Below are positions 1 through 10,760 of a stretch of DNA of 64,000 bases, one piece after another. The stretch is from Gottfriedia acidiceleris. Lineage in GTDB: Bacteria > Bacillota > Bacilli > Bacillales > Bacillaceae_G. The DNA lies in assembly GCF_023115465.1 (NCBI RefSeq), contig NZ_CP096034.1:4278001-4342000 (forward strand), given 5' to 3'. How positions within the stretch are numbered: position 1 is the first letter of the stretch; every line of letters begins with the position of its first letter. The notes under the pieces were generated by a model. The model was not told the DNA's origin. It worked only from the letters and a program-made list of their open reading frames with translations, and did not search any database. Made by a program: the position numbers and the translations under genes.

Positions 1-67
1 AATAGATATGTTATAAAAGGTCAATATTTTTTAGTTTAAATAATACATTAAATTAGCATCTCTTTTA

Positions 68-97
68 TTTGACCTTTTCTGACCTTAAAGGTATTAT
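68..97 (+). promoter_or_regulatory. clpP promoter overlapped by a CtsR box
   Basis: On the minus strand, positions 86-68 read as a direct heptad repeat, AGGTCAG then AGGTCAA, which is the CtsR heat-shock operator pattern. The plus strand carries TTGACC (69-74), a 17-nt spacer and TATTAT (92-97), a good SigA promoter, so the operator sits on the -35 region. Another half-site (AAAGGTCAA) lies at 16-24. CtsR control of clpP is established in Bacillus; binding here is inferred. Confidence 0.8.
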
Positions 98-138
98 TGT
101 ATTAATCATTCATTTGTTTTAAACAAGGAGGAGAAAAA

Positions 139-732
139 ATGAATTTAATTCCTACAGTTATTGAACAAACAAGTCGTGGTGAGCGTGCGTATGATATATA
201 CTCTCGTCTATTAAAAGATCGCATCATCATGTTAGGTAGCGCAATCGATGATAACGTAGCTAACTCAATTGTTTCACAACTTTTATTTTTAGCAGCAGAA
301 GATCCAGATAAGGATATTTCATTATACATAAATAGTCCAGGAGGAAGTATTACTGCTGGTATGGCTATTTATGATACGATGAACTTTATTAAGCCACAAG
401 TATCTACAATTTGTATTGGTATGGCGGCTTCAATGGGTGCTTTCTTATTATCTGCTGGGGAAAAAGGAAAGAGATATGCTCTTCCAAATGCTGAAGTTAT
501 GATTCACCAACCATTAGGTGGTGCTCAAGGTCAAGCTACTGAAATCGAAATTGCAGCTAAGCGAATCTTGTTCTTACGTGATAAATTAAACAAAATTCTT
601 GCAGATCGTACTGGTCAACCATTAGATACGATCGAGCGTGATACAGAGCGCGATAACTTTATGACTGCAGACCGTGCATTAGAATACGGATTAATTGATA
701 AAGTAATTTCTAATACTACAGCTATTAAATAA
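139..732 (+). CDS. clpP: ATP-dependent Clp protease proteolytic subunit ClpP
   Basis: This is the serine peptidase subunit that forms a tetradecameric barrel and degrades proteins fed by ClpX, ClpC or ClpE in the cytoplasm. The catalytic triad is intact at family positions: Ser98 in GMAASMG, His123 in MIHQPLGG and Asp172. The length (197 aa) matches Bacillus ClpP. The ATG has an AAGGAGGAG ribosome binding site about 7 nt upstream. The gene stands alone on the plus strand, is led by a CtsR-type operator and ends at a strong hairpin terminator. It converges with the crh operon, as in B. subtilis. Confidence 0.97.
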   Translation: MNLIPTVIEQTSRGERAYDIYSRLLKDRIIMLGSAIDDNVANSIVSQLLFLAAEDPDKDISLYINSPGGSITAGMAIYDTMNFIKPQVSTICIGMAASMGAFLLSAGEKGKRYALPNAEVMIHQPLGGAQGQATEIEIAAKRILFLRDKLNKILADRTGQPLDTIERDTERDNFMTADRALEYGLIDKVISNTTAIK

Positions 733-740
733 TGATAAAA

Positions 741-771
741 AACTAGCCGTAATTTTTCGGCTAGTTTTTTT
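741..771 (+). terminator. clpP rho-independent terminator
   Basis: The stem AACTAGCCG (741-749) pairs with CGGCTAGTT (758-766) and runs into a T tract, 9 nt after the clpP stop codon. Confidence 0.9.
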
Positions 772-774
772 ATA

Positions 775-811
775 GAAAAAATTGGACATCCAACTTGTGA
801 ATGTCCAATTA
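775..811 (-). terminator. Terminator of the yvcI-crh operon
   Basis: ATTGGACAT (781-789) and ATGTCCAAT (801-809) form a 9-bp stem. Read on the minus strand it is followed by TTTTTTC, just after the crh stop codon. Confidence 0.8.
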
Positions 812-813
812 CA

Positions 814-1071
814 TTAAATTTCTTCTCCGATAAAATCCATTACAGCTTCCATCGCTTCAACTTCATCGTCGCCCGTAACAGTAATTACGATTTCTTCGCC
901 ATGAGGTACAGCAAGACTCATAACACCCATGATACTCTTTACGTTTACTTGTTTACCTTTGTAAGCTAATAATACTTCTGAACGAAATCTCGTAGCAACT
1001 TGAACAAATTGTGCTGCTGGACGAGCCTGTATTCCTGTTTCTAATAGTACTCTCCCTTTTTTCTCAATCAT
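814..1071 (-). CDS. crh: Catabolite repression HPr-like protein Crh
   Basis: An 85-residue HPr paralogue. The catalytic His15 of HPr is replaced by Gln15 (ETGIQARPA), while Ser46 (VKSIMGV), the HPr kinase target, is kept. This is the defining signature of Crh, which cannot take part in PTS phosphotransfer but becomes a CcpA corepressor when phosphorylated at Ser46. It is the last gene of the yvcI-rapZ-glmR-whiA-crh transcription unit. The kinase HprK is encoded at 10761-11702. Confidence 0.96.
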   Translation of the reverse strand: MIEKKGRVLLETGIQARPAAQFVQVATRFRSEVLLAYKGKQVNVKSIMGVMSLAVPHGEEIVITVTGDDEVEAMEAVMDFIGEEI

Positions 1072-1091
1072 TTTTTCTTCCCTCTTAACTT

Positions 1092-2042
1092 TTATTTTAA
1101 TTTTATTGATTCTCCCGCTCTTAGTTTATCAGCTATTTCATCAATTTTACGTAGTCGATGATTGATTCCTGATTTACTAATTGCACCGCTAGATACCATT
1201 TCACCTAACTCTTTTAATGTTACATCCTCATACGCTACTCGAAGTTCTGCAATTTCACGTAGCTTTGGGGGTAATATATCTAAACCAACTGAGCTTTGGA
1301 TATAACGTATATTTTCAATTTGCCTGAAGGCTGCACTGATTGTTTTATTTAAGTTCGCAGTTTCACAATTTACTAGACGATTAACACTGTTTCTCATATC
1401 TCTTACAATGCGGATATCTTCAAACCTTAATAAAGCTGAATGTGCACCAACAACGTTTAAAAACTCAGTAATTTTTTCCGCTTCCTTTAAGTACGTAATA
1501 TAGCCTTTACGTCTCTCCAATGTTTTAGCATTTAATCCGAATTCATTCATTAGACGACAAATTTCTTCTGTATGCTCCTTATATAGTGAAAAAATTTCTA
1601 AATGATATGAAGATGTCTCTGGATTATTTACCGAACCACCAGCTAGAAAGGCACCTCTTAAATAGGAGCGTTTACAACATTTCTTCGTAATTAGCTCTTT
1701 CGCTATTTCATTCGTAAAGGTAAATCCTTCACCAGTTATATAAAGATCATTTAAAATATGTTTCGCTTCTTCTTTTATTCGAACAATATATACATTGTTC
1801 TTTTTAAGACGCATTTTTTTACGAACGAGCAATTCAACGTCCACATCATAAACACGTTTAATTAATACATATATCCTTCTAGCAATTGCTGCATTTTCAG
1901 TAACTACATCTACAATAAATTGGCGATTCGCAATTGATAATGAACCATTCATTCGAATTAAAGAGGATAGCTCAGATTTTGAACAACAATCTTTGATCTC
2001 AATCGTTGTTAATTCTTTTTTCGTTTCTGATGCAAAGGACAT
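1092..2042 (-). CDS. whiA: DNA-binding protein WhiA
   Basis: A WhiA family protein with an N-terminal degenerate LAGLIDADG-homing-endonuclease-like fold and a C-terminal helix-turn-helix (about residues 225-310, around [21 protein letters not shown]). In Bacillus it affects cell division and chromosome segregation. The frame opens at a GTG at 2051, but that codon lies inside the AAGGAGGGG ribosome binding site. The ATG at 2042 ([11 protein letters not shown]) has ideal spacing and gives 316 aa, the B. subtilis length. It sits between glmR and crh on one transcript. Confidence 0.95.
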   Translation of the reverse strand: MSFASETKKELTTIEIKDCCSKSELSSLIRMNGSLSIANRQFIVDVVTENAAIARRIYVLIKRVYDVDVELLVRKKMRLKKNNVYIVRIKEEAKHILNDLYITGEGFTFTNEIAKELITKKCCKRSYLRGAFLAGGSVNNPETSSYHLEIFSLYKEHTEEICRLMNEFGLNAKTLERRKGYITYLKEAEKITEFLNVVGAHSALLRFEDIRIVRDMRNSVNRLVNCETANLNKTISAAFRQIENIRYIQSSVGLDILPPKLREIAELRVAYEDVTLKELGEMVSSGAISKSGINHRLRKIDEIADKLRAGESIKLK

Positions 2043-2081
2043 TTGAATCACCCCCTCCTTCTAGCACTATATATTTTTTCA

Positions 2082-3050
2082 TTAATCTTTTATTTTTGTC
2101 GGAATTAGATCACATAAGATTTCAGCTAACTTTACTGTATCATGCCTAATCACATTATCATCGTATTTAACGATCGACTTATGAACAATTTCTAGATCTA
2201 AAGCTTCAAGCTCATTTATATCTAGTTTTACTTGTTGAGCATGTTCTTCCTTATAAAGTTCTAAAATATTTTTAGGCATTGTGCCTTCATTTACAATAAT
2301 TGTATCAATAAAACTTGAGTCTAAATGCTGATATAGAGCCTTCACATGATCACTAGCTGTATAATGTAAAGTTTCACCCGCTTGAGTCATCACATTACAT
2401 ACATATACTTTTTTTGCTTTTGAATTTACAACAGCCTTCCCAATATTAGTAACTAATAGATTAGGAAGGATACTCGTATATAAACTACCCGGTCCGATTA
2501 CAATTAAGTCAGCACGATTAATTTCATCAAGCGCCTCTTTTAAAGGTTCAACATTTCGTGGCGCTAAAAATACTCTTTTAATCTTGTTACCAGAATAAGG
2601 AATTTTCGACTCACCTGAAACAATTGTGCCATCTTCTAATTCAGCTTTTAATACGACACTTTGATTAGCTGCTGGTATAACTTTCCCTCTAACATTTAAT
2701 ACCCTTCTCATTTCAATGATTGCACGGTAAAAATCACCTGTAATCGCAGTCATGGCACTTAGCATTAAATTACCTAGAGAATGTCCAGAAAGGTCTCCAG
2801 ATGTTGCAAATCGATGTTGGAATAATTCTTCTAACATCGGTTCCACATCAGATAACGCGGCAAGTACATTTCGGACATCACCAGGCGGTGGAATTTTTAA
2901 CTCGTCACGTAATCGTCCAGAGCTACCACCATCATCTGCGACTGTAACGATAGCGGTAATATCAACGGGATGTTTTTTCAACCCACGAACTAAAACTGAT
3001 AGTCCCGTTCCGCCTCCAATTATTACTATTCTTGAACGTTGACTAACCAT
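2082..3050 (-). CDS. glmR: Gluconeogenesis and cell-wall regulator GlmR (YvcK)
   Basis: A CofD-like UPF0052 protein of 322 aa with an N-terminal glycine-rich nucleotide-binding loop (IVIIGGGTGLSVL) and the conserved VADDGGSSGRLRDEL and PPPGDVRNVLAALS segments. In B. subtilis GlmR binds UDP-GlcNAc, stimulates GlmS and is needed for normal morphology on gluconeogenic carbon sources. Its ATG overlaps the rapZ stop by one base (TAATG), suggesting translational coupling. Expected location is cytoplasmic. Confidence 0.95.
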   Translation of the reverse strand: MVSQRSRIVIIGGGTGLSVLVRGLKKHPVDITAIVTVADDGGSSGRLRDELKIPPPGDVRNVLAALSDVEPMLEELFQHRFATSGDLSGHSLGNLMLSAMTAITGDFYRAIIEMRRVLNVRGKVIPAANQSVVLKAELEDGTIVSGESKIPYSGNKIKRVFLAPRNVEPLKEALDEINRADLIVIGPGSLYTSILPNLLVTNIGKAVVNSKAKKVYVCNVMTQAGETLHYTASDHVKALYQHLDSSFIDTIIVNEGTMPKNILELYKEEHAQQVKLDINELEALDLEIVHKSIVKYDDNVIRHDTVKLAEILCDLIPTKIKD

Positions 3051-3934
3051 TACTTATGACTCCTTTTTTCAACGTCCCGATGACTAACATTCGTATCATA
3101 TTGATCTTTATAGTAGTTAGCTAAATACTCCGCTAAAGTAACAGAGCGATGCTGTCCACCTGTACATCCAATCGCAATGATAAGTTGTCGTTTACCTTCT
3201 CTTTTATATTGAGGTAACATAAAACTAATTAAATCAATTAATTTCAGCATAAATTCGGTTGTTTCATTAAATTTAAGAACATAAGAGGAAACTTCTTCAT
3301 CTAAGCCAGTTAAAGGACGCATTGACTCAATATAAAATGGGTTTGGTAAAAATCGTACGTCAAATACTAAATCTGCATCAATCGGTATTCCATACTTAAA
3401 ACCGAATGACTGAATATTTACTGAAAAACCTTCTTGTTCATTTTCTCTAAATTGTTCAATTATTTTTTCTCGTAATATTTTAGGTTTTAAATCTGAAGTA
3501 TCATAAATTAATTGTGCACGCCCTTTTACTTCGGCTAAAAGAGTACGTTCCAACTCAATTCCTTTTAGTGGAGATCCCGTTGGAGAAAGTGGATGTGAGC
3601 GACGAGTTTCTTTGTAACGAGTAACAAGTGCAGCATTCGTTGCATCTAAAAATAAAATTTGAGGGATGATTGAAGGAGTAGACATTAATTGATCTAACGA
3701 GTTCCCTAACTGATCAAAAAATTCTCTTCCTCGTAAATCCATAACAAGAGCAACTTTATCTGTTGTATTGTGATCCGGGTCCTTTAATAGCTCTACAAAT
3801 TTTGGAAGTAGAGCAGGAGGAAGATTATCAACACAGAAATAACCGATATCTTCTAACGCTTGAACAACGACAGTCTTTCCAGCACCTGACATTCCAGTTA
3901 TAATAACCATTTTCACATGTGATCTTGTAGGCAT
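3050..3934 (-). CDS. rapZ: RNase adapter RapZ family nucleotide-binding protein (YvcJ)
   Basis: A 294-residue RapZ/YvcJ GTPase/ATPase with a Walker A loop GMSGAGKT (about residues 14-21), a KETRRSHPL segment and the C-terminal [10 protein letters not shown] block ending in [10 protein letters not shown]. In enterobacteria RapZ controls glmS through small RNAs and RNase E. In Bacillus YvcJ is a nucleotide hydrolase linked to competence, and no glmS sRNA role is established. It lies between yvcI and glmR with very short gaps, the standard Firmicute arrangement. Confidence 0.94.
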   Translation of the reverse strand: MPTRSHVKMVIITGMSGAGKTVVVQALEDIGYFCVDNLPPALLPKFVELLKDPDHNTTDKVALVMDLRGREFFDQLGNSLDQLMSTPSIIPQILFLDATNAALVTRYKETRRSHPLSPTGSPLKGIELERTLLAEVKGRAQLIYDTSDLKPKILREKIIEQFRENEQEGFSVNIQSFGFKYGIPIDADLVFDVRFLPNPFYIESMRPLTGLDEEVSSYVLKFNETTEFMLKLIDLISFMLPQYKREGKRQLIIAIGCTGGQHRSVTLAEYLANYYKDQYDTNVSHRDVEKRSHK

Positions 3935-3961
3935 TTAACTCAACCCTTTCTATAATTTAGG

Positions 3962-4420
3962 TTAACTAGGATTTAATCGATACCTTAATAATTCAAAATC
4001 CGGTGTATAAACAAAGGTACCATGTAAAATTTCTGTACCCTTTAGTAAATAATCAATAATATGATAATCACCTGCTGCCATAGGAAGATTTTTCACTTCA
4101 TCTATTGCATGCCAGCGAAGAATTCCTTCTTCACACTCATCTTGATTTTCACCGTCAAACTCGGTAGCCAAAAATGAAAACATCATCCATTCATTCACTA
4201 CCTTAGCATCTTCTTCTATAATAATTGTAAAAACACCTTTTAATTTTGGATTTTTTAAGTAAACACCTGTTTCTTCACGATATTCACGAACAACTGCTTC
4301 TCTAATGTTTTCACCTGGCTCCATCTTACCGCCGGGTGCAACCCACCAGTTTCTTCTAGGTTTTTGTAGCAAGAGGATATTATTTTCATTTTCCAAAACA
4401 CAATGTGTAACTCTTTGCAT
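3962..4420 (-). CDS. yvcI: NUDIX hydrolase YvcI
   Basis: A 152-aa NUDIX hydrolase, probably a MutT-type nucleoside triphosphate pyrophosphohydrolase; the substrate is unknown. The NUDIX box runs from G31 to about residue 53 (GKMEPGENIREA, then REYREETG), with the metal-binding REXXEE glutamates present. It is the first gene of the operon leading to crh. A consensus SigA promoter lies about 60 nt upstream of the ATG. Confidence 0.9.
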   Translation of the reverse strand: MQRVTHCVLENENNILLLQKPRRNWWVAPGGKMEPGENIREAVVREYREETGVYLKNPKLKGVFTIIIEEDAKVVNEWMMFSFLATEFDGENQDECEEGILRWHAIDEVKNLPMAAGDYHIIDYLLKGTEILHGTFVYTPDFELLRYRLNPS

Positions 4421-4476
4421 TTCTTATACCTCACTTACAATTTGGACTTGCAGTTGGTTGAAACTGCCCAATCTAT

Positions 4477-4505
4477 ATTATACCGTTAAACTAGTCAGAC
4501 AACAA
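4477..4505 (-). promoter_or_regulatory. SigA promoter of the yvcI-rapZ-glmR-whiA-crh operon
   Basis: On the minus strand, TTGTTG (-35, 4505-4500), a 17-nt spacer and TATAAT (-10, 4482-4477) precede yvcI. Confidence 0.75.
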
Positions 4506-4616
4506 CTTGTTAAGAGGGGGAATTAAGGTAGAAAGGTCAGGGTCCTAGCTAAAGGAAAAGATTTTGTGGGTTCGAACTACAGTTGAGGAACAAAATCGAT
4601 CACATTCGGAGAAAAT

Positions 4617-4730
4617 AAAGAAAACTCACTGATTTACGAGCTTTATTACAGAACACTAAAGGCGTAGTCACACTTATAATTAATTGCTACTTCGTCAGAT
4701 CCTCCTTCGTTGCTACGAATTTATACTTTA
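4617..4730. repeat. Degenerate interspersed repeat, copy A
   Basis: The 512-bp gap between yvcI and trxB has no gene. It holds the yvcI promoter, this segment and a trxB-side terminator. The segment starts AAAGAAAACTC and continues with GTAGTCACACTT, TTGCTAC, CGTC, CGTTGCT and GAATTTATAC blocks. These recur in the same order at 5984-6092 with substitutions and small gaps. Function unknown. Confidence 0.5.
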
Positions 4731-4735
4731 ATGCA

Positions 4736-4775
4736 CAAAAAAAGGGAACATGGACAAGCGCATATCCATGTTCCT
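4736..4775 (-). terminator. Terminator downstream of trxB
   Basis: GGAACATGGA (4745-4754) pairs with TCCATGTTCC (4765-4774). On the minus strand the stem is followed by seven Ts. It lies about 160 nt beyond the trxB stop, the only minus-strand gene feeding into it. Confidence 0.75.
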
Positions 4776-4932
4776 ATATATATTAGGGGGCTCTCTGGTT
4801 ATTGTCTATATTACAGTAACTATATTTCAGGAGAGTTACACCCTAATTACATATAAGTTTCAGAATATTACAATTTTGTTCACAATTCTAAAACTTATTT
4901 TTTATATTTCAGTTGATCGTTTTTAATCAAGA

Positions 4933-5883
<951 letters not shown>

Positions 5884-5983
5884 TTAATCACTCCTTGTAC
5901 TTAAATGGCTAATTGCCCTACTTCATTAACTATCACTATCCTAATACGCGATGACATAAAACAACAAATCATATGCTCATGAT

Positions 5984-6092
5984 AAAGAAAACTCTTTGAC
6001 TGACAATCCTTTTAGGAGAAGTCAGAGGTATAGTTGCACTTTAATCGGCTACCACGTCGAGTACAAATCCTTGCTGCCAATTTGTACTCACC
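5984..6092. repeat. Degenerate interspersed repeat, copy B
   Basis: It begins AAAGAAAACTC and then shares TAGTTGCACTT, GGCTAC, CGTCGAGTACAAATCC, TTGCTG and AATTTGTAC with copy A at 4617-4730. The two copies flank trxB in the same orientation. Confidence 0.5.
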
Positions 6093-6099
6093 TTAATGA

Positions 6100-6147
6100 G
6101 AAATAAAGAAAGCTTGCATTAACACCATCTGGTATTAAAACAAGCTT
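6100..6147 (-). terminator. Probable terminator of the TPR gene, overlapping its 3' end
   Basis: AAGCTTG (6110-6116) pairs with CAAGCTT (6141-6147), with an inner stem around ACACCA/TGGTAT. A T-rich stretch follows on the minus strand. The upstream arm lies inside the last codons of the TPR gene. Confidence 0.55.
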
Positions 6148-7634
6148 CGAATGGCGCTAATGCCTTTATTTAATAAATAGGTAGAGATATTATAGTTTGC
6201 TGCAATTTTCTTTTGTGATACACGTTTTACTTCATTTTCAGCAAGATAATGTGTAGCAGCTAATAAAACATCTTCATTTACAGGTAATTCTTTATATTTT
6301 AATGTAAGTTCACAAATAGTGAAAAACCATAATTGAAGATGATTACGTAGTATTATATAATCCTCTTCCCAAGTTGTCTGTACTTTCTTTGCTCCGTTAA
6401 TTGCAATATTCAATGATGGATGAGGCTCTAGATAACACATATTATTTAGAAGTACTTGTTCTAATTGTTCATCGAGACCAATATTTTCTAATGGATCTAA
6501 ATCTTGAAGGATTGAACTGAATTTTTGTTCATAATAATATTCCTTCATAAAATAGATTAATCCCCATCTCTCACTATTCGAATTAGAGTATTTTGCTTGA
6601 TACTCTGTTTCAGCCATTAATTGTTCGATTTCATTCGATGAATGTTTTTTTTCAGCCCATGGAGCCAATTCCTCATGATCATCAAATTCATTTGTCATTT
6701 CAAAATTCCAAATACGCTCCGCCGTTTCAATCCTTCCAGATTGATAAGCTGCATCACAGAACATATAATAAAACTGTATTTCACGATCTGGTCGTTCCAT
6801 ATAAAGTAAATTAAATAACTTATAAGCTTCTTCATACTTCTTGAATTGATAGAAAAGTACACCTAGCTTGTGGCGGTGCTCTTCAGAGATCGGAACAATA
6901 TTTGATAAGCCTTCAAGATATTGCAGAGCAATTTCTTGTTCATTTAATATTCTCTTTAGCATTGTTAAATGAATTAAAGCTGATAAATTACCTGGATTAT
7001 GTTCTAAAACATATTGTAATACTCTTTCAGCTTCCTCAGGATTACCTAGATGAAGCTCAACTAAAGCTAAGTTATTATAAGCTGGCCAAAATTCTTGATA
7101 CTTATCAACAATAGTAAGTAAAGTTGATTTAGCAGATTTCCAATCATGATTTGCCAAATAGCTTGTAACTCGCTCTTGAAGCACTAATAAATCATCATTA
7201 ATACTTAAATCATCATCTTCTTCACTATGAATAATATCTAAATAGTCTTCTAGTTCTTCTAATTGCTCTTCATCCGTGCCAATTTCTAAATACTTTTGAG
7301 CATACAAATTAGCTTTTTGGAACAATCCTAATTCAAAAAATGCAAATGCTAATAAATAATATACATCCTCATTTGTTGGAAATTTCTCTAAAATATATTC
7401 TAAAATTGTTATTGTAGTTTGATATTGATGTAATGATAAAAGCTTTCTAGAAATATCTATAAGAACTGTTAGATTTTCTTCATTTTCAGCAGCTTTTTTC
7501 AAATAATAAATCGCTTGCTCAGAATCGTTACTATTATAAGCTTTCATCCCTTTTTCGTAGAAATAATCCTTCGGTAACGAGAACGAAACGACATTATGAA
7601 ATTGATTTGTTTGATTCCCCAAATTTTCAGACAT
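6135..7634 (-). CDS. Tetratricopeptide repeat protein (YvcD-like)
   Basis: A 499-residue soluble protein made of TPR helices. Clear repeats include a unit near residues 28-60, one at about 180-215 (AYNNLALVELHLGNPEEAERVLQ) and one at about 256-290. The C terminus is helical and less repetitive. No signal peptide or catalytic motif is visible. Position next to trxB matches B. subtilis yvcD (484 aa), a TPR protein of unknown function. It is probably a protein-interaction scaffold; partners cannot be read from sequence. Confidence 0.8.
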   Translation of the reverse strand: MSENLGNQTNQFHNVVSFSLPKDYFYEKGMKAYNSNDSEQAIYYLKKAAENEENLTVLIDISRKLLSLHQYQTTITILEYILEKFPTNEDVYYLLAFAFFELGLFQKANLYAQKYLEIGTDEEQLEELEDYLDIIHSEEDDDLSINDDLLVLQERVTSYLANHDWKSAKSTLLTIVDKYQEFWPAYNNLALVELHLGNPEEAERVLQYVLEHNPGNLSALIHLTMLKRILNEQEIALQYLEGLSNIVPISEEHRHKLGVLFYQFKKYEEAYKLFNLLYMERPDREIQFYYMFCDAAYQSGRIETAERIWNFEMTNEFDDHEELAPWAEKKHSSNEIEQLMAETEYQAKYSNSNSERWGLIYFMKEYYYEQKFSSILQDLDPLENIGLDEQLEQVLLNNMCYLEPHPSLNIAINGAKKVQTTWEEDYIILRNHLQLWFFTICELTLKYKELPVNEDVLLAATHYLAENEVKRVSQKKIAANYNISTYLLNKGISAIRSLF

Positions 7635-7799
7635 TCGATCCTCCAGTTTTTAAAGCTTATCACAGTATATCACAAAAAAAGAGGAAATAGTCGCCGTCCA
7701 AATTATAAGAATTTTAGACGAACGTACAATTTCCACATTATCTAAATAAGTTATCAAAGTATTATTTTAACCGAAACAAAAAATATTGAAAACCACTTT

Positions 7800-8300
7800 T
7801 TAAATAGTAGTTTCAGATTGAGGTAATGAAATAATAACCATAGGATTACCTCCAACGAATGCACCTGCTGGAACATCCTTGTTGACTAGTGTTGCAGCTG
7901 AAACTTTCGCACCATCACCTATTGTGACACCTGGCAGGATTGTCGTATTTGCACCAACTAACACATTATTACCAATAATGACTTCTCCTAATCGATATTC
8001 ATTAATTAAATATTCATGCGCCAGGATTGTTGTATTATAGCCGATAATCGAATTCCTACCAACTGAAATTAATTCTGGAAACATTAAATCAGGCGTTACT
8101 TTAAATGCAAAGGCTGCATACTCTCCTATTTTCATTCCAATCAGATTCCTATACATCCAGTTTTTCAGTCTAAAGAAAGGGATATAACGAGCTATTTCAA
8201 TGACAATAGTATTTCGAAATGTTTTCCAAAATGAAACCGTCTTGTAGACTTGCCAAAGTGAATTTTCACCTTCAATTAGATAGCGTTTCGTTTTCCTCAA
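7800..8300 (-). CDS. yvoF: Left-handed beta-helix acyltransferase YvoF
   Basis: A 166-aa hexapeptide-repeat acetyltransferase of the LbH/XAT type. Repeats occur from about residue 80 ([49 protein letters not shown]), and the C terminus [13 protein letters not shown] is typical of the family. The acceptor is unknown. The ATG overlaps the end of ppaX by 4 nt, indicating coupling. The yvoF-ppaX-yvoD-lgt-hprK order is conserved in Bacillus. Confidence 0.9.
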   Translation of the reverse strand: MRKTKRYLIEGENSLWQVYKTVSFWKTFRNTIVIEIARYIPFFRLKNWMYRNLIGMKIGEYAAFAFKVTPDLMFPELISVGRNSIIGYNTTILAHEYLINEYRLGEVIIGNNVLVGANTTILPGVTIGDGAKVSAATLVNKDVPAGAFVGGNPMVIISLPQSETTI

Positions 8301-8944
8301 TTCTCATCAATTCCTAAAATTGGTAAAAGATCACTCATCTTTTCAAGCATAAAATCAGGTTTAAAAGTAGCTAAAAATTCTTTTCCTTTTAGTGACCAAG
8401 CAACACCCGCTGTTTTCGTTCCAGCATTTTTACCACCTTCAATATCATGGTAATTATCGCCCACCATTATACTCTCTTCAGGAATAGAATTTAATTTTTT
8501 AAGAGCTAATTGAATCGGTTCTGGATGTGGCTTTGCATTTTGCACGTCATCTATTGTGATAACAGTATCAAAGAATTGCTTTAATCGACTAAAACTTAAG
8601 CCCATCTCAACAATATTTCGTGCCTTTGTTGTTACAATCCCAATTTTATAACCTAATTTGTGTAAAGTTTCGATCGTTTCATAAACTGTTTCATATTCCT
8701 CAACAAGCTCATCATGCATCTCCATATTAAAACGGCGATATTCAGAAATGAACTCTTCAACTCTTTCTTCATCTACCGTAGAGAATGTTTCAGTTAAGGT
8801 TGGCCCTATAAAAGGTATAACATGTTCACGTTTATATTGTTCAGGATAATATTTATTCAAAGTATGCAAGAATGAAGCAATGATTAATTCATTTGTATTG
8901 ATTAAGGTACCATCTAAATCAAATAGTATCGTATTTATTTTCAT
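8297..8944 (-). CDS. ppaX: Pyrophosphatase PpaX
   Basis: A 215-aa HAD-superfamily phosphatase with motif I DLDGTL (about residues 9-14), motif II VTTKA and motif III/IV around KPHPEP and [16 protein letters not shown]. PpaX hydrolyses the pyrophosphate released when HprK dephosphorylates seryl-phosphorylated HPr. Its presence in the same operon as hprK (10761-11702) fits that role. A general phosphoglycolate-phosphatase-like activity cannot be excluded from motifs alone, but synteny supports PpaX. Confidence 0.92.
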   Translation of the reverse strand: MKINTILFDLDGTLINTNELIIASFLHTLNKYYPEQYKREHVIPFIGPTLTETFSTVDEERVEEFISEYRRFNMEMHDELVEEYETVYETIETLHKLGYKIGIVTTKARNIVEMGLSFSRLKQFFDTVITIDDVQNAKPHPEPIQLALKKLNSIPEESIMVGDNYHDIEGGKNAGTKTAGVAWSLKGKEFLATFKPDFMLEKMSDLLPILGIDEN

Positions 8945-8957
8945 AAGAAATTCCTTT

Positions 8958-9911
8958 CTATTTCACTTCAGCTTTTAAACTTGATTCAGTTCTTCTACCT
9001 ACTCTTCCTACGATTCTTGCAACTATACAAGTAACAACTAATGCGACAAAGAAACGAATTAAAAATAAGTATAAAACTGGAATCCCTAAAGGAATGAAGA
9101 GAAGTGTATCTTCTACTACAGCATGACAAGCTACTAAAAATAAGAAAACAAGGTATAAATCTCGTTTCGAAACACCATCTTCTTTAACAGCTTGAATCAT
9201 AACACCTGCTCCAAAAGCTAATCCAAAAAACAATCCCGCAGCTAATGTAACTCCTGCTTTTGCTTCAACACCGATTAATTTAGTAAATGGAGATAATGCT
9301 TTGGTTATATAATTCATCCACCCAAAATCTTTTGCAATTTGAATAACTAGCATTAATGGAAAAACAATTTTAATAAGGTTTAAAATACCGATTAATGACG
9401 AGATGATGGCATTATAAACGATATCCCATCCTGACTGGTTAACGCTTTCTGCAACGGCAATACCTTTATGAACAATTTCTGTTCCACCAGACCAAAAGAA
9501 ATGGATACAAATTGCGGATATAATTGCAAATCCAATCCTTACTAATACGACAAAAGATGCTCGAACTCCTACAGCAGTAGCTACTGTCGTTTCAACAAAT
9601 AGATTATGAGAAAAACTTAACATAACTGCCAGAATCAATGCCTCCTTGACAGTTAAATCCATCGGTAGCATTGCTCCAAGAGCTGCATATAGATTTAAAA
9701 CATTTCCTAAAACTAATACTAATGCTGCATCTCCCTTTAAACCGATAAAACTCATTAATGGTTCAAGAATATTAACAAACCAGTCCATTAGTGCAGTTTC
9801 TTTAATAATCGTTAAAATGAAAGAAATAGGGAAAATTATTTTCCCTATTTTCCAAGAAGTTTGTAAACCAACAAGTAACCCTCTCTTTAAAGTTTCCAAC
9901 GTACTCCCCAC
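8958..9911 (-). CDS. yvoD: Nucleoside recognition (Gate) domain membrane protein YvoD
   Basis: A 317-residue integral membrane protein with about eight hydrophobic segments and two Gate (nucleoside recognition) domains related to spore maturation proteins SpmA/SpmB and ferrous iron transporter cores. The motif [11 protein letters not shown] lies in the C-terminal half. Substrate and function are unknown. It lies 13 nt upstream of ppaX and 15 nt downstream of lgt in the same operon. Confidence 0.85.
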   Translation of the reverse strand: MGSTLETLKRGLLVGLQTSWKIGKIIFPISFILTIIKETALMDWFVNILEPLMSFIGLKGDAALVLVLGNVLNLYAALGAMLPMDLTVKEALILAVMLSFSHNLFVETTVATAVGVRASFVVLVRIGFAIISAICIHFFWSGGTEIVHKGIAVAESVNQSGWDIVYNAIISSLIGILNLIKIVFPLMLVIQIAKDFGWMNYITKALSPFTKLIGVEAKAGVTLAAGLFFGLAFGAGVMIQAVKEDGVSKRDLYLVFLFLVACHAVVEDTLLFIPLGIPVLYLFLIRFFVALVVTCIVARIVGRVGRRTESSLKAEVK

Positions 9912-9926
9912 TCCTGTTTTACAAAC

Positions 9927-10739
9927 TTATGCGTCTAAATAACGCTCATTCGATAATCCTTTAACTCTACGATATATAAGAATAATAATAGATAGTATGA
10001 TTATTACGACAGAAATAAATTGAGCCATTCTAATTGTACTTGTTAACATTAAACTATCTGTTCTTAGTCCTTCAATAAAGAAACGACCAACCGAGTACCA
10101 AATTAAATAAGTTAAAAACATTTCACCACGTCTTAAATTCACTCTTCTTAAAATTAGTAAGAAAATAATCCCTAAAAAACTCCATAATGATTCATATAAA
10201 AACGTTGGATGATAATACGTTCCATCAATATACATTTGATTAATAATCCAAGTAGGTAAATGAAGACTTTCTAAGAATGATCTAGTTACTGGACCTCCAT
10301 GAGCCTCTTGGTTCATGAAGTTTCCCCAACGACCAAGCATTTGGCCTACTAAAATACTTGGTGCTGCGATATCGGCAAGCTTCCAAAATGAAATGCCTCT
10401 TTTCTTTGCAAAGAAGTAACTAGCAATAAATGCTCCTATTAAACCACCGTGAATAGCTAATCCACCATGCCATATAGCCGGTATTTCACTAACATGCTTA
10501 GAATAGTAGCTCCATTCAAAGAGTACATAATAAATTCTTGCCCCTATAATGGCTGAAGGTAGAGCTACTAAAATTAGATCCAAAAATGTATCATCAGGTA
10601 TTCCACGTCGTTTACTTTCACGAATTGCCAACCATAAACCTAATACAACACCTAAACCGATCAATACCCCATACCACTTTATTGAAAGAGGACCTAAGTG
10701 TAAAAATACTTTATCTAATGGCTGAATATTTGACTCCAT
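9927..10739 (-). CDS. lgt: Prolipoprotein diacylglyceryl transferase Lgt
   Basis: A 270-aa membrane enzyme that transfers diacylglycerol from phosphatidylglycerol to the lipobox cysteine of prolipoproteins. Family signatures are [13 protein letters not shown] (about residues 90-102) and [14 protein letters not shown] (about 136-149), with essential His and Arg residues visible. Seven hydrophobic segments are expected. It is co-transcribed with hprK upstream and yvoD/ppaX/yvoF downstream. Confidence 0.96.
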   Translation of the reverse strand: MESNIQPLDKVFLHLGPLSIKWYGVLIGLGVVLGLWLAIRESKRRGIPDDTFLDLILVALPSAIIGARIYYVLFEWSYYSKHVSEIPAIWHGGLAIHGGLIGAFIASYFFAKKRGISFWKLADIAAPSILVGQMLGRWGNFMNQEAHGGPVTRSFLESLHLPTWIINQMYIDGTYYHPTFLYESLWSFLGIIFLLILRRVNLRRGEMFLTYLIWYSVGRFFIEGLRTDSLMLTSTIRMAQFISVVIIILSIIILIYRRVKGLSNERYLDA

Positions 10740-10760
10740 TTCAATTTCCCCACTTTATCA

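Noticed and set aside
2043-2051. GTG start extending WhiA by three residues
   Set aside because: The GTG overlaps the AAGGAGGGG ribosome binding site itself; the ATG at 2042 has proper spacing and the standard length.
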